A DNA stretch of 40,639 nt. It comes from Planctomycetota bacterium (GTDB lineage: Bacteria; Planctomycetota; UBA11346). This document shows, in pieces, positions 28,769 through 36,058 of the stretch. The notes under the pieces were generated by a model. It was given only the letters and a program-made list of their open reading frames with translations. It ran no database searches and was not told the DNA's origin. Positions within the stretch are counted from its first letter, which is position 1, and every line of letters begins with the position of its first letter. The stretch is from contig JANQLF010000027.1 in NCBI GenBank assembly GCA_028280785.1, positions 1-40,639 on the forward strand. Reading direction: 5' to 3'. The translations under genes and the position numbers were made by a program.

Positions 28769-29895
28769 TGAACAGCCTTAAATTTGCAATAGAGATTGCC
28801 GATGCACTGGCGACCATTGATAAAAAAATCAGCATGCCTTCTCAAGCCATCCCGAGTGCGCCGGCTCAAACATCACAAACACCATTGAGCACCATGCTCC
28901 ATGGATGCTTTGACTCCAATAACAGCGACATACATATCGTCGGTTTGAATTTACTGAGCGAAGACCCAGATGCTGAATTAATCAAACGCGTATTTCGACT
29001 CATAGAGACGCACTCTTTTCACCATAGCGTTGATAAATCCTTATTAAAATATCTCTCTCAATTCGCCAATGTATTCCCAGAACGTATGAAGCATAAAGAC
29101 ATGAAAAGCTGGCGTCGTCAAGCACGCAACATCATCCTGCAATATGTCAATCATGCGCAGCAAGATATACAGACCGCCGCTGTTCAGGCTTTACAACCAT
29201 TTGGCCACTGGGAATCACATCAACGCCTCTTGGATCTGTGGCGGGTAAACCCCGGAACAGCACTGGCCCATGCCATTGAAACCTGCCTGAAATCATGGAC
29301 ACGCAATACATGCACCGATCATAATACCGAGACACAACCCCGGCGTCCACGACGCAAACACAAGCTTAAAAAAATTATCTATAACCAAGGTGATTATCTG
29401 CATTACGACGGCGTGCGCGTTCATAGACGTTTACGACAAATAGAAATCGACGCTAGACTAGCCGACGATACTGACGTATTGGATAATTTATTAGTTTCAG
29501 ACTCCGCCGATAAAAAACGTTCGCTTTTTGTGACGAACATTTGTTCAGCAGCGCTACGCTCAGTCTTTAAATTAATCGGCGCTGGTCTTGATTATTGTTA
29601 TCAAATCGATGTACAGTGGAAAGAAAGCAACGGCGCACTGCGTAGGCAATCAGTTGCTGCACTAATTCGTCAAGGTGATTACAGCGTCGGTTCTCAGTAC
29701 GCCTTAAATGGATCTCGTTTTACCGATGGAAACAATACCAGCATGATAGCGTTAACTGATGATCCACACGCCATCTTAAATAGCACCGCGAAAAAACAAA
29801 AAAACTTTCGCGTAGCACCTATGCTACCATGTAAACCAGGAACAGCGGTTGAAATTTTGATTAATAGAATGAGTTCCGCAGTAATTGATAGGTGA
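28768..29895 (+). CDS. Hypothetical protein coupled to the double propeller gene, 375 aa
   Basis: The start overlaps the upstream stop as TAATG (28766-28770) and is preceded by GGAGG, so it is translationally coupled to the propeller gene. No signal peptide is visible. Residues about 1-190 are helical with HEAT-like spacing (IIIL-x-QYVNHAQQDIQTAAVQALQPFG). A basic stretch with RRPRRKHKLKK (about 190-200) leads into a beta-rich C-terminal domain (about 200-375). I do not recognise the C-terminal domain. Context suggests a cytoplasmic partner or regulator of the same pathway, which is speculative. It ends a few bases before a convergent accessory gene. Confidence 0.65.
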   Translation: MNSLKFAIEIADALATIDKKISMPSQAIPSAPAQTSQTPLSTMLHGCFDSNNSDIHIVGLNLLSEDPDAELIKRVFRLIETHSFHHSVDKSLLKYLSQFANVFPERMKHKDMKSWRRQARNIILQYVNHAQQDIQTAAVQALQPFGHWESHQRLLDLWRVNPGTALAHAIETCLKSWTRNTCTDHNTETQPRRPRRKHKLKKIIYNQGDYLHYDGVRVHRRLRQIEIDARLADDTDVLDNLLVSDSADKKRSLFVTNICSAALRSVFKLIGAGLDYCYQIDVQWKESNGALRRQSVAALIRQGDYSVGSQYALNGSRFTDGNNTSMIALTDDPHAILNSTAKKQKNFRVAPMLPCKPGTAVEILINRMSSAVIDR

Positions 29896-29903
29896 CAAAT
29901 TTC

Positions 29904-30236
29904 TCACCAATCACGAGTTGCAACTAGATCCTCAAGATCGGCATCTTTAAATCCAAAGCATGTAGCCACGTATCCAAAGGTGACAGCGATGTCATCGCGA
30001 GCTACCGTCTCAATTTCACTATCATTTTCTTCAAATACATCTTGTAATTCGTTTATCATTTCTGTCGCTGCACAAGTGATGACATAAAGCTCTTCTAAAT
30101 TCTGCGGTTTCTTTTTCTCAATTTCAGAACAAGTCCATAGAATGACATCTTTTATTTTATCTACCAAATTATTTGGGAAGTATCCATCGTTATACATACC
30201 CTTTAATAATGCTTTTTCATCGACATTCATAATCAA
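29904..30236 (-). CDS. DUF5713-family-like protein, 110 aa
   Basis: 110 residues, soluble. The pattern MYNDGYFPNNLVDKIKD, EELYVITCAATEMINELQD, FEENDSEIETVARDDIA and LEDLVATRDW agrees with what I remember of the DUF5713 family, including the acidic EENDSEIET block and the terminal 'RDW'. No function is known for the family. The start overlaps the stop of the upstream gene by four bases, so the two are a coupled pair. The codon choice is A+T rich compared with the polysaccharide genes, in keeping with an accessory origin. Confidence 0.7.
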   Translation of the reverse strand: MIMNVDEKALLKGMYNDGYFPNNLVDKIKDVILWTCSEIEKKKPQNLEELYVITCAATEMINELQDVFEENDSEIETVARDDIAVTFGYVATCFGFKDADLEDLVATRDW

Positions 30237-30718
30237 CGCTCCAATGTGACGGATTGAATAGGAAAATGCTGAAAATCTTTCATATCCTCAACTGCCGTTT
30301 CTGCACTGGCAAGATCTAATTCCATATCGGCTGGCACCATAAAAACTGCATGATAGACACTTGATTCTGTTCTATAAAAAGTGGATTCGCATTTATTTTT
30401 ATGCAAGAGACGAATAAATAAATAGATCATCCGTCCACCAACCGCACCAGTTGTATAGCGACCTGCCTGACTTATTGAAAAATGAATCGCGCGCTTACCG
30501 TCCTCGACCATGCTAGTATAGACCAATGCTATTTTTGCGCTGCTTATGGTAGAACTCTGGTTATCTGTAAACGGCGCTGCATGAGCGTGAAGCATTTCAA
30601 GCGCCCACTGGGCAACTTCTAAATAATGCTCATCGCTAAATATTTTTTGGTAATAACGTGATTTCATAAAAAAGGAAATGATGATGAAAATCACAATACC
30701 GATGAAGACGTAAGCCAT
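30233..30718 (-). CDS. Hypothetical membrane-anchored protein, 161 aa
   Basis: One N-terminal transmembrane helix (about 2-19, YVFIGIVIFIIISFFM) and a soluble C-terminal domain of about 140 residues containing AQWALEMLHAHAAPF and YTTGAVGGRMIYLFIRLL. I do not recognise the family. It overlaps the DUF5713-like gene by four bases (ATGA). Upstream, 30719-30800 holds no clear promoter or repeat. Confidence 0.6.
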   Translation of the reverse strand: MAYVFIGIVIFIIISFFMKSRYYQKIFSDEHYLEVAQWALEMLHAHAAPFTDNQSSTISSAKIALVYTSMVEDGKRAIHFSISQAGRYTTGAVGGRMIYLFIRLLHKNKCESTFYRTESSVYHAVFMVPADMELDLASAETAVEDMKDFQHFPIQSVTLER

Positions 30719-30800
30719 GATGTATCCTTAGCAAATAGTACACTATCCAATCAATCTACATGACTCACATCAGGCACAAGTTAAATATCAGCTGAGTTGA

Positions 30801-31370
30801 TCAAAAACCGAGCCAAACAATCCTCACCAGAAGACCTAAAATCGTAATCGCGATGACAAATATTATATAGACTAAGGCAGCAGCGGTGCAGCCATGCATC
30901 CTAGGTTTACTTTCATCTTCCTCACTATTTACGATCCGCTCAGTGGCACCCGTTCCAGCAATATGATGTTGATAGATTCCTCTTGGATACGAATCAGAAT
31001 CTCCCTGACGTATGGGGAATTTCGTGCTTCTATTCAATAAAAAAGCTTCGATTAAAAATTGACACAGTTCTTTATCGTATTCTAAATCGTCATTGTTATA
31101 TTCTTCAGCCTGTCTACTGACATAAGATTCGATAACCGAATTATTGTCGTCAAATTTAAGCCAATAAATAAGATATCCCGTCCAACTGCGATGTATATAG
31201 AGCCAGTCGTCTTCGAAATAGATAAACCATTTATCCTCCATCTCAACAGGCTTCAAACCATTTTTTACCAATTCAAATTCTTCGTTATCCAGAACGTATT
31301 CAAAACTCAACTGAACATAGTTTTTTGGTTTATCTGTTGTTTTCCAATCGTGTTTGGTCGTGATTGTCAT
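30801..31370 (-). CDS. Hypothetical protein with C-terminal membrane helix, 189 aa
   Basis: The soluble N-terminal part (about 1-155) has an aromatic core KWFIYFEDDWLYIHRSWTGYLIYWLKF, and one hydrophobic helix lies at the C-terminus (about 163-187), giving a tail-anchored topology. The family is not recognised, although the 'FEDDWLYIHRSWTG' type of motif looks like a conserved small-domain family. The start is four bases after the stop of the NADAR gene, so the two are probably co-transcribed. Confidence 0.6.
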   Translation of the reverse strand: MTITTKHDWKTTDKPKNYVQLSFEYVLDNEEFELVKNGLKPVEMEDKWFIYFEDDWLYIHRSWTGYLIYWLKFDDNNSVIESYVSRQAEEYNNDDLEYDKELCQFLIEAFLLNRSTKFPIRQGDSDSYPRGIYQHHIAGTGATERIVNSEEDESKPRMHGCTAAALVYIIFVIAITILGLLVRIVWLGF

Positions 31371-31374
31371 TCAG

Positions 31375-31944
31375 TCACTTTACCGTATCGAGCAATCGCT
31401 CACGGGCTTCCATAAGCGCAAATCCTAACTTGTTCTTACCCTTCCACTTCACTGGCTGATCGATTCCATCATCATCCTGCGCCAATCCAATACCCCATAT
31501 TTTATCCTGTGGGCTAGCTTCAACTAAGACCCTATTCTTGGTATTCAGCAGGTATTCCTTTAATTCGGTATTTTGACCAAATTTGTGATAGTTTGCCTGA
31601 ACGACTATTTCAAAAGACTCATCATTCCAAACGGTTTCATTAAAATTTTTCACGCCGCGACCCGCAGCTTTCGCAGCGCTGGGATTTGCAGCACCAATGA
31701 TCTTACCGAAGGATTCGTCGTCATTAAATAATTTGGCTTTCATAGCCATCATATAATGCTCTGCCGTAGGATAGCTTACACTATCAACTTCGAATTTTGC
31801 GGTATACCACTGGCTTAGACACTCTTTGCCTACCGGTGCATTCTTTTTAGCGCTATGCCCCCAAAAGAACACATACTTGGGGTGTGCACCAGCATTATAG
31901 GACTCAATCAATTCCTTGATATTTCTGGTCTCAGATGGTTTCAT
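31375..31944 (-). CDS. NADAR-family (YbiA-like) protein
   Basis: 189 residues with the NADAR fold: FFWGHSAKK, then LSQWYTAKFEVDSVSYPTAEHYMMAMKAKLF with the conserved Glu62-His63, then AANPSAAKAAGRGVKNF, and the C-terminal KIWGIGLAQDD. NADAR proteins include YbiA-type N-glycosidases acting on riboflavin intermediates and enzymes removing ADP-ribose from nucleic acids. Which one applies here cannot be told from sequence. It heads a small accessory pair with the tail-anchored protein. The family is often found in anti-phage or NAD-linked conflict islands, but no partner such as a DarT-like toxin is visible here. Confidence 0.88.
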   Translation of the reverse strand: MKPSETRNIKELIESYNAGAHPKYVFFWGHSAKKNAPVGKECLSQWYTAKFEVDSVSYPTAEHYMMAMKAKLFNDDESFGKIIGAANPSAAKAAGRGVKNFNETVWNDESFEIVVQANYHKFGQNTELKEYLLNTKNRVLVEASPQDKIWGIGLAQDDDGIDQPVKWKGKNKLGFALMEARERLLDTVK

Positions 31945-32021
31945 TGCGATATCCTAACAAGGCAAGCTTTTTCAATACTGGATATATCAAAAATTGTACA
32001 AGATCTTTGTGATTCTAGACA

Positions 32022-32423
32022 TCACCTAAAATTACACGCCCGCTTCATCAATGTTTTTATATAGATTTCGGGATTATGTTCAGACCAATCATCCATAGAC
32101 TTCATCCATTTCATCAGCAGCTGGTATTTATGAGCGCCCCTGCCCGCGTCTGTTAAATCGCCGCATGACAGGACCAGTTGCTCAGGAGACTCCAACTGTT
32201 GTACATCGTTCACAAATTTACAGCTAGCGAAGACCTCGATAATAGCATTGGTCGCCCACCTTACCCGCTCATGGAAAACGGGGTCATCACTCTTGCTCAT
32301 TAAATAGGGATGCGAGTAACAGCGAATGTGATCGGGCATCGCGTCCCTGATATTAAACGTCTCTGATTGAGCCGTAATAATGTCCATGTGATCGCCGATA
32401 TATTCCAGTAGATAATCGAGCAT
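32022..32423 (-). CDS. Hypothetical protein, 133 aa
   Basis: A soluble 133-residue protein with no motif I can assign. It begins MLDYLLEYIGDHMDI and ends with a basic stretch (KTLMKRACNFR). It contains DPVFHERVRWATNAIIEVFASCKF and SCGDLTDAGRGAHKYQLLMKWMK. There is no obvious Shine-Dalgarno. It lies between the NADAR gene and the alpha/beta hydrolase, on the same strand. The open frame and orientation favour a real gene, but evidence is modest. Confidence 0.5.
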   Translation of the reverse strand: MLDYLLEYIGDHMDIITAQSETFNIRDAMPDHIRCYSHPYLMSKSDDPVFHERVRWATNAIIEVFASCKFVNDVQQLESPEQLVLSCGDLTDAGRGAHKYQLLMKWMKSMDDWSEHNPEIYIKTLMKRACNFR

Positions 32424-32451
32424 TACGTTTCGAACCCCGTTTTTCTCACTA

Positions 32452-33348
32452 TCACTTAGATTGCTGTTTACGCAATTCCTTATTAAAAAACTTGAGCATT
32501 AATTCATTACTCTTAGCCGGCCCACCATGACCACCGCCTTCAACAATGTGGGCTTCGCTTTTTCCCCCTGCCGCACGCATCGCCTGATGCATGTCTCGGG
32601 ATTGCATCCACGGCACAGTCTTGTCACCCTTACAGTGCAGTAATAAAATTGGGGGATCATTTTTATCGACGTGTGTTTTTGCTGATGACCGTAACCATTC
32701 CTCATTATCAGGCGCAAATGCAGCACCAATCCACGCGCCGTTACTTTTAATTTTCGTATCGATTTTCGGTTGCAAGACCCGCTGCTCTTCAGAGGTATAA
32801 CGCCCAGGAAAATCATAGACTCCGGCAATGCCAGCGGCAGCTTGTATCGAACTGGAAAATTCAGCATGCCCCCCTTCACCTTCTAATTCTTTAACATCAC
32901 CACTTAGCCCAAGTAAAATAGCCAATGTCGCACCCGCAGAACGTCCCATCGCACCAATGCGTTTATCATCAATATTATGTTTCTTGCTAATTTTTCGCAC
33001 AAAACGCACTGAAGCCTTCACATCAGCCATGGTTTCTTTGTACGTATGTTCCGGTAAGCCACGATAGGAAATCAAAGCCGCCGCATAACCGTGCTGCGCA
33101 AAATATTCAGCATACGGACGAAACTTTTGTCCATCGCGTGCCTTAAAACCACCACCCTGAATCACCATAATACACGGCGTTGGCTGCTTTGCTCCTGTTG
33201 GAATAAATAAATCAAGCGTCATCTTCTGACCGGGTTCACTGTAGACTAAATTCTTATGGACTTTGAATGTGTCGGGGGATTTTTCCGAGGCACAAAGCAG
33301 GTTTAAGAATAACAAACATAAGACTGGTATTAATATCAATATTTTCAT
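32452..33348 (-). CDS. Secreted alpha/beta hydrolase (carbohydrate-esterase-like)
   Basis: 298 residues with signal peptide (about 1-20, ending LLCASEK; the Cys suggests a possible lipoprotein). The core shows VIQGGGFKARDG (oxyanion-hole HGGG-like variant), GRSAG with nucleophile Ser137, HCKGDKTVPW with Asp242 and VEGGGHGG with His274: a complete catalytic triad. The architecture matches BD-FAE/acetyl-xylan-esterase-like hydrolases of PVC genomes. It probably deacylates plant or algal polysaccharides in the periplasm. It precedes the attC array directly and is not itself followed by a recognisable attC site, so I place it in the chromosomal backbone rather than in a cassette. Confidence 0.83.
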   Translation of the reverse strand: MKILILIPVLCLLFLNLLCASEKSPDTFKVHKNLVYSEPGQKMTLDLFIPTGAKQPTPCIMVIQGGGFKARDGQKFRPYAEYFAQHGYAAALISYRGLPEHTYKETMADVKASVRFVRKISKKHNIDDKRIGAMGRSAGATLAILLGLSGDVKELEGEGGHAEFSSSIQAAAGIAGVYDFPGRYTSEEQRVLQPKIDTKIKSNGAWIGAAFAPDNEEWLRSSAKTHVDKNDPPILLLHCKGDKTVPWMQSRDMHQAMRAAGGKSEAHIVEGGGHGGPAKSNELMLKFFNKELRKQQSK

Positions 33349-33362
33349 TTTACGCTTTCATA

Positions 33363-33416
33363 TTTCTAACGTCAAAGATCAGTGGTGACCGTCTGATGGA
33401 TCGTCTTGTTGGTTGT
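33363..33416 (-). repeat. attC-like site F (short), end of the AstE-like cassette
   Basis: R' CTAACG (33366-33371) and R'' CTTGTTGG (33405-33412) bound a 54-base imperfect palindrome. The AGATCAG beside R' matches the same position in site C, and GTCTTGTTGG matches the TTTTGTTGGG end of site D. GATCAG and CTGAT-GATC pair inside. It is shorter than most attC sites, and the C-terminal codons of the hydrolase read through it, as happens in cassettes. Candidate only. Confidence 0.5.
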
Positions 33417-34092
33417 CAGTGGCTCTGCTCAAAATGAATCGTCCAATGAGACTAATGAAATCCCCACTAAAAAACTGAGCATTGCACGGGTCGCTCTGCT
33501 GGGCCTCTTCCATGAGATAGGTACGGATCATTTCATCTCGCGTTCCATCTGGAAATGCGTGGCCCTCATTCTCTAGCTCCTCGAGTGCCGATAGTCGTGC
33601 AGACAGACAGTCTGACGACACTTTCACGTAATGTGCAGGCATCTCTATGAGATACTTGCCGTCAATTCCGCTGGGTGGACGGTTCTGCCAATATCCAATC
33701 TCATATTGTTCGCTACATCCGGGCCCGATGTCGCCAATCCTATACTCGGCCGAGCGTGTAGTAGCAGCAACCCCAAGACGATTCGAAAAGAAAGTGATTG
33801 GGTAGTTGTGAAACTCAAACGCTAAACGCTCGGAGTGCGCTAATGCGATCTGCTCCTCACCGATCTTGGCTGTCATATCCATGTCGATACATCCATCTGG
33901 AAATAAGCAGTAGTCAAAAGTTGAGCTAGGCACCCTGTCAAGATTTCCCAAAACCGTGATTTCGTATGGCAGATGCAAGTGATGGACGTCTAGGCCCATA
34001 TTCTTCAGCCTTTCTGTGACATGCTGCGCAACACATGAAGCCACAGCTTCATTTGGATGGACGCCACTAATAATCAGTATTGGTTTCGGCAT
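33379..34092 (-). CDS. Aspartoacylase/succinylglutamate desuccinylase-like metallohydrolase, cassette gene
   Basis: 237 residues. The start IISGVHPNEAVA places His12 and Glu15 as the zinc-binding H-x-x-E of the AstE/AspA family, and AFEFHNYP supplies a third ligand, His95. LGNLDR occupies the usual 'NP/DLNR' place, and LIEMPAHY may hold the catalytic acid. The family cleaves N-acyl amino acids; the substrate here is unknown. The ATG is only ten bases after attC site D and the stop lies inside attC-like site F, the compact layout of an integron gene cassette. The last about 20 residues (TDNQQDDPSDGHH) are partly encoded by the recombination site. Confidence 0.6.
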   Translation of the reverse strand: MPKPILIISGVHPNEAVASCVAQHVTERLKNMGLDVHHLHLPYEITVLGNLDRVPSSTFDYCLFPDGCIDMDMTAKIGEEQIALAHSERLAFEFHNYPITFFSNRLGVAATTRSAEYRIGDIGPGCSEQYEIGYWQNRPPSGIDGKYLIEMPAHYVKVSSDCLSARLSALEELENEGHAFPDGTRDEMIRTYLMEEAQQSDPCNAQFFSGDFISLIGRFILSRATDNQQDDPSDGHH

Positions 34093-34101
34093 GGTGGTGG
34101 A

Positions 34102-34173
34102 GCTAACGCACCAGGTCAGCGAAGCCGCGCGAAAGCGTGTCTCCGCGATTCATGAAACATTTTGTTGGGCATC
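34102..34173 (-). repeat. attC site D
   Basis: R' GCTAACG (34102-34108) and R'' TTGTTGGGC (34162-34170) bound the site. The segment 34103-34138 matches 35984-36019 of site C with three mismatches in 36 bases. The L''-R'' part GAAACATTTTGTTGGGC follows the pattern shared by all sites here. In minus-strand orientation it lies 3' of the oligogalacturonate-lyase-like gene. Confidence 0.85.
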
Positions 34174-34208
34174 TCAATTTAATCATCAATTTCATTTCAC
34201 ACTCTTTT

Positions 34209-35423
34209 CTAAAGCTCAACACTATGCACATCGGTTCTATCGCCGTAACAGGCATTGAAAGTCATAAATTTACCATTTTGCGAACTGTGTGGATGCGGGT
34301 GCGGCAATTGACCTGGCGCACCCTTCCAATTTGTGCCGTGACGCGCAATCACTTCGACTCGTGGTTTTTCTTGATCATAATAAAGCCACAGCAAGGAATC
34401 AGATGTGACATTGCCATCTAAAATTATCGCTGGACGATCAGGTGCTGCTGAAACATGGCCATAATGCTCAAGCGGAAAAGTCCATTCGCGTATGACCTCT
34501 CCATCAGGACGCGTTGCTCCGATAAACCAACCACCTCCTGCAGCACGCCCATGATAAACCAAGTGCTTTGCGTCCCATCCCCATGCAACATGCGTTTGAT
34601 ATTTATGATCATTCAAGGGATTCAGCGGCGTTTTTTCACTAGTCTTAATATTTAAAATCCATGCGCGCGTACTGAAACGATCGATATCCCCCGGCTTATC
34701 TCGATCAATTAAAATCAAGTCTTCATTCATCGGCGAATGTGGACAGTGCGCACAACCAAAACCGTCGTCTTCATAAACAACTCTAGGCTCACCTCCAGTA
34801 AGCGGCACCTCGATATAACGCGTCAACACACCTCCGTTACGAAAGGCGTCTTGATACGATTGCGTTGGCTCGCGACCGTTGATTAAATCTGGATGCGCAG
34901 GTCTGGCTGAAAAAAGCGCATGTGTCTCTGATGGATTAACACTGATGACTCCGCATTTCCATTCGATCCCCGTGTCTGCAATGAGGACCCGCTCTTCTAA
35001 GGTATCAAGCTGAACGGCGCGCAAGGAACGTCCGGCATAAAATAGCAACCAACGGGTCTTAGGTGCCAGACACATCGAAGGACCACTAATGCCATTGCCA
35101 TCGGCATAGCGGCTTTTCGGTTTTGCCTGAATTAAACCCCAATGACCGATACCATCTACAGGTTCAATTAATTGTGTAATCTCACCCGAAGAAATGCAGG
35201 CTTTGAACACAGCCGTTCGTGCCGCCTCAGTTCCGCGAACAAAAACAAAATAATCGCTGTTTGCCGTAAAAGCGATATTAGTATGATAGGTCGGCGTGGT
35301 GTTAAACAGGCCGGTCTTGGTATAACGACAAACACGCCGCAACGTGATTGGGTCGAGGTAATACTCACTCTCGTTCCAACAATCCCCCTTTTGACGGAGC
35401 GAATCTTTTATTTGAGACATCAT
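34209..35423 (-). CDS. Oligogalacturonate lyase-like (PL22-type) enzyme, cassette gene
   Basis: About 404 residues; the frame opens at 35435, and ATG 35423 gives MMSQIKDSL. The start GDCWNESEYYLDPITLRRVCRYT and the seven-bladed propeller resemble oligogalacturonate lyases (PL22). GCAHCPHSPMNEDLILID is the conserved 'C.H.P..P...LI' histidine motif, and the C-terminal HPHPHSSQNGK (about 379-389, long-form numbering) gives the Mn-binding His and Gln cluster. No signal peptide, as expected for the cytoplasmic enzyme that cleaves short pectic oligogalacturonides. It is followed by attC site D and preceded by attC-like site E, so it appears to be a cassette gene, which is unusual for a catabolic enzyme of this size. 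Confidence 0.8.
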   Translation of the reverse strand: MMSQIKDSLRQKGDCWNESEYYLDPITLRRVCRYTKTGLFNTTPTYHTNIAFTANSDYFVFVRGTEAARTAVFKACISSGEITQLIEPVDGIGHWGLIQAKPKSRYADGNGISGPSMCLAPKTRWLLFYAGRSLRAVQLDTLEERVLIADTGIEWKCGVISVNPSETHALFSARPAHPDLINGREPTQSYQDAFRNGGVLTRYIEVPLTGGEPRVVYEDDGFGCAHCPHSPMNEDLILIDRDKPGDIDRFSTRAWILNIKTSEKTPLNPLNDHKYQTHVAWGWDAKHLVYHGRAAGGGWFIGATRPDGEVIREWTFPLEHYGHVSAAPDRPAIILDGNVTSDSLLWLYYDQEKPRVEVIARHGTNWKGAPGQLPHPHPHSSQNGKFMTFNACYGDRTDVHSVEL

Positions 35424-35454
35424 ACTAATGTACATTCCAATGAGAGTGACGAAG

Positions 35455-35545
35455 GCACTTAATCATTAGAATTTTGGCGTATTCTGCAAGAATATAAACA
35501 AATGACTTATTAAAGATACGCTTAAAAACATCTTGTTAGGCAAAC
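35455..35545 (-). repeat. Degenerate attC-like site E
   Basis: R'' CTTGTTAGGC (35532-35541), preceded by AAAACAT, matches the shared end of sites B and D. About 75 bases away GGCACTTAAT (35454-35463) is a one-base variant of the R' GCACCTAAC. Between them GCGTAT (from about 35478) pairs with ATACGC near 35516-35521. In cassette orientation it follows the glyoxalase-fold gene. The R' first base of the cut triplet is altered, so it may be inactive. Confidence 0.5.
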
Positions 35546-35563
35546 ATGTGCTTTACGATTCAA

Positions 35564-35592
35564 GGCGTAGGAGCCGCTTTAGCGGCGTCTAG
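35564..35592. repeat. REP-like hairpin (GTAG head plus GC-rich stem)
   Basis: GTAGGAGCCGCTTTAGCGGC: a GTAG tetranucleotide followed by a stem GCCGCT/AGCGGC around two bases. This resembles bacterial REP elements moved by RAYT transposases. It sits between the glyoxalase-fold gene and attC-like site E. It might alternatively act as a transcript-stabilising hairpin. Only one copy is seen in the window. Confidence 0.45.
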
Positions 35593-35603
35593 TCAGGGCC
35601 CTG

Positions 35604-35957
35604 TTAATCATATTGACCTATTTCTAGTAAGCTTCCATCTAGATCTGAAAACATAATGTATTTATGCACAGGTGATTCAGTGATTTCGCTTATAAAATCT
35701 ATACCTTTTTCTTTGAGCTTGGATATCGATTCTTCTAGGTCGTTGACACCAAAACAGAGAGCAATTCTTGATTTGTCGTCCATTGAATTGTTTTCATGGC
35801 CACCATGAATGGTGAAAATGAAATCGTCTGATTCCATGATCAACATATTCATGTTATCCGAAAGATCGGCCTTTACATTGAGACCCAGTTTGTTTTTATA
35901 GAAGTCTAGGCTCGCTTTGATATCACTGACAAAAATCATTACTTGAGCAATTTTCAT
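35604..35957 (-). CDS. Glyoxalase/VOC-fold protein, cassette gene
   Basis: 117 residues forming one VOC module: KIAQVMIFVSDIKASLDFYKNKLGL (first beta-alpha-beta-beta-beta unit), then IALCFGVNDLEESISKLKEKGI and FSDLDGSLLEIGQYD (second unit, ending in the conserved Glu of the metal site). Family members include glyoxalase I, fosfomycin- and bleomycin-resistance proteins and dioxygenases. Specific function cannot be assigned; the FosA/BRP-like size would fit a resistance or detoxification role. It begins 25 bases after attC site C, consistent with being the first gene of its cassette. Confidence 0.85.
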   Translation of the reverse strand: MKIAQVMIFVSDIKASLDFYKNKLGLNVKADLSDNMNMLIMESDDFIFTIHGGHENNSMDDKSRIALCFGVNDLEESISKLKEKGIDFISEITESPVHKYIMFSDLDGSLLEIGQYD

Positions 35958-35982
35958 TGTGTGTCTTTCTGTTGTTTGTAGT

Positions 35983-36052
35983 CCTAACGCACCAGATCAG
36001 CGAAGCCGCACGGAAGCGTTATCTGGCGTTTTATGAAGCATATTGCTGGGTT
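35983..36052 (-). repeat. attC site C
   Basis: R' CCTAACGC (35983-35990) and R'' TTGCTGGGT (36043-36051). It has very high similarity to site D in the first 36 bases. The L''-R'' part GAAGCATATTGCTGGG follows the array pattern, with one change in the R'' triplet (GTT to GCT). In cassette orientation it follows the two-gene cassette at 36059-36699. Confidence 0.85.
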
Positions 36053-36058
36053 CGCCCA

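Noticed and set aside
31950..32025. CCTAACAAGG upstream of the NADAR gene looked like an attC core end
   Set aside because: No matching R'' with the shared GAAACATATTGTTGG pattern lies within attC distance on either side, and the orientation does not fit the minus-strand genes.
29904..32423. Possible complete toxin-antitoxin or DarTG-like system around the NADAR gene
   Set aside because: No DarT-like, nuclease or recognised toxin domain is seen in the neighbouring proteins; recorded only as a speculative accessory block.
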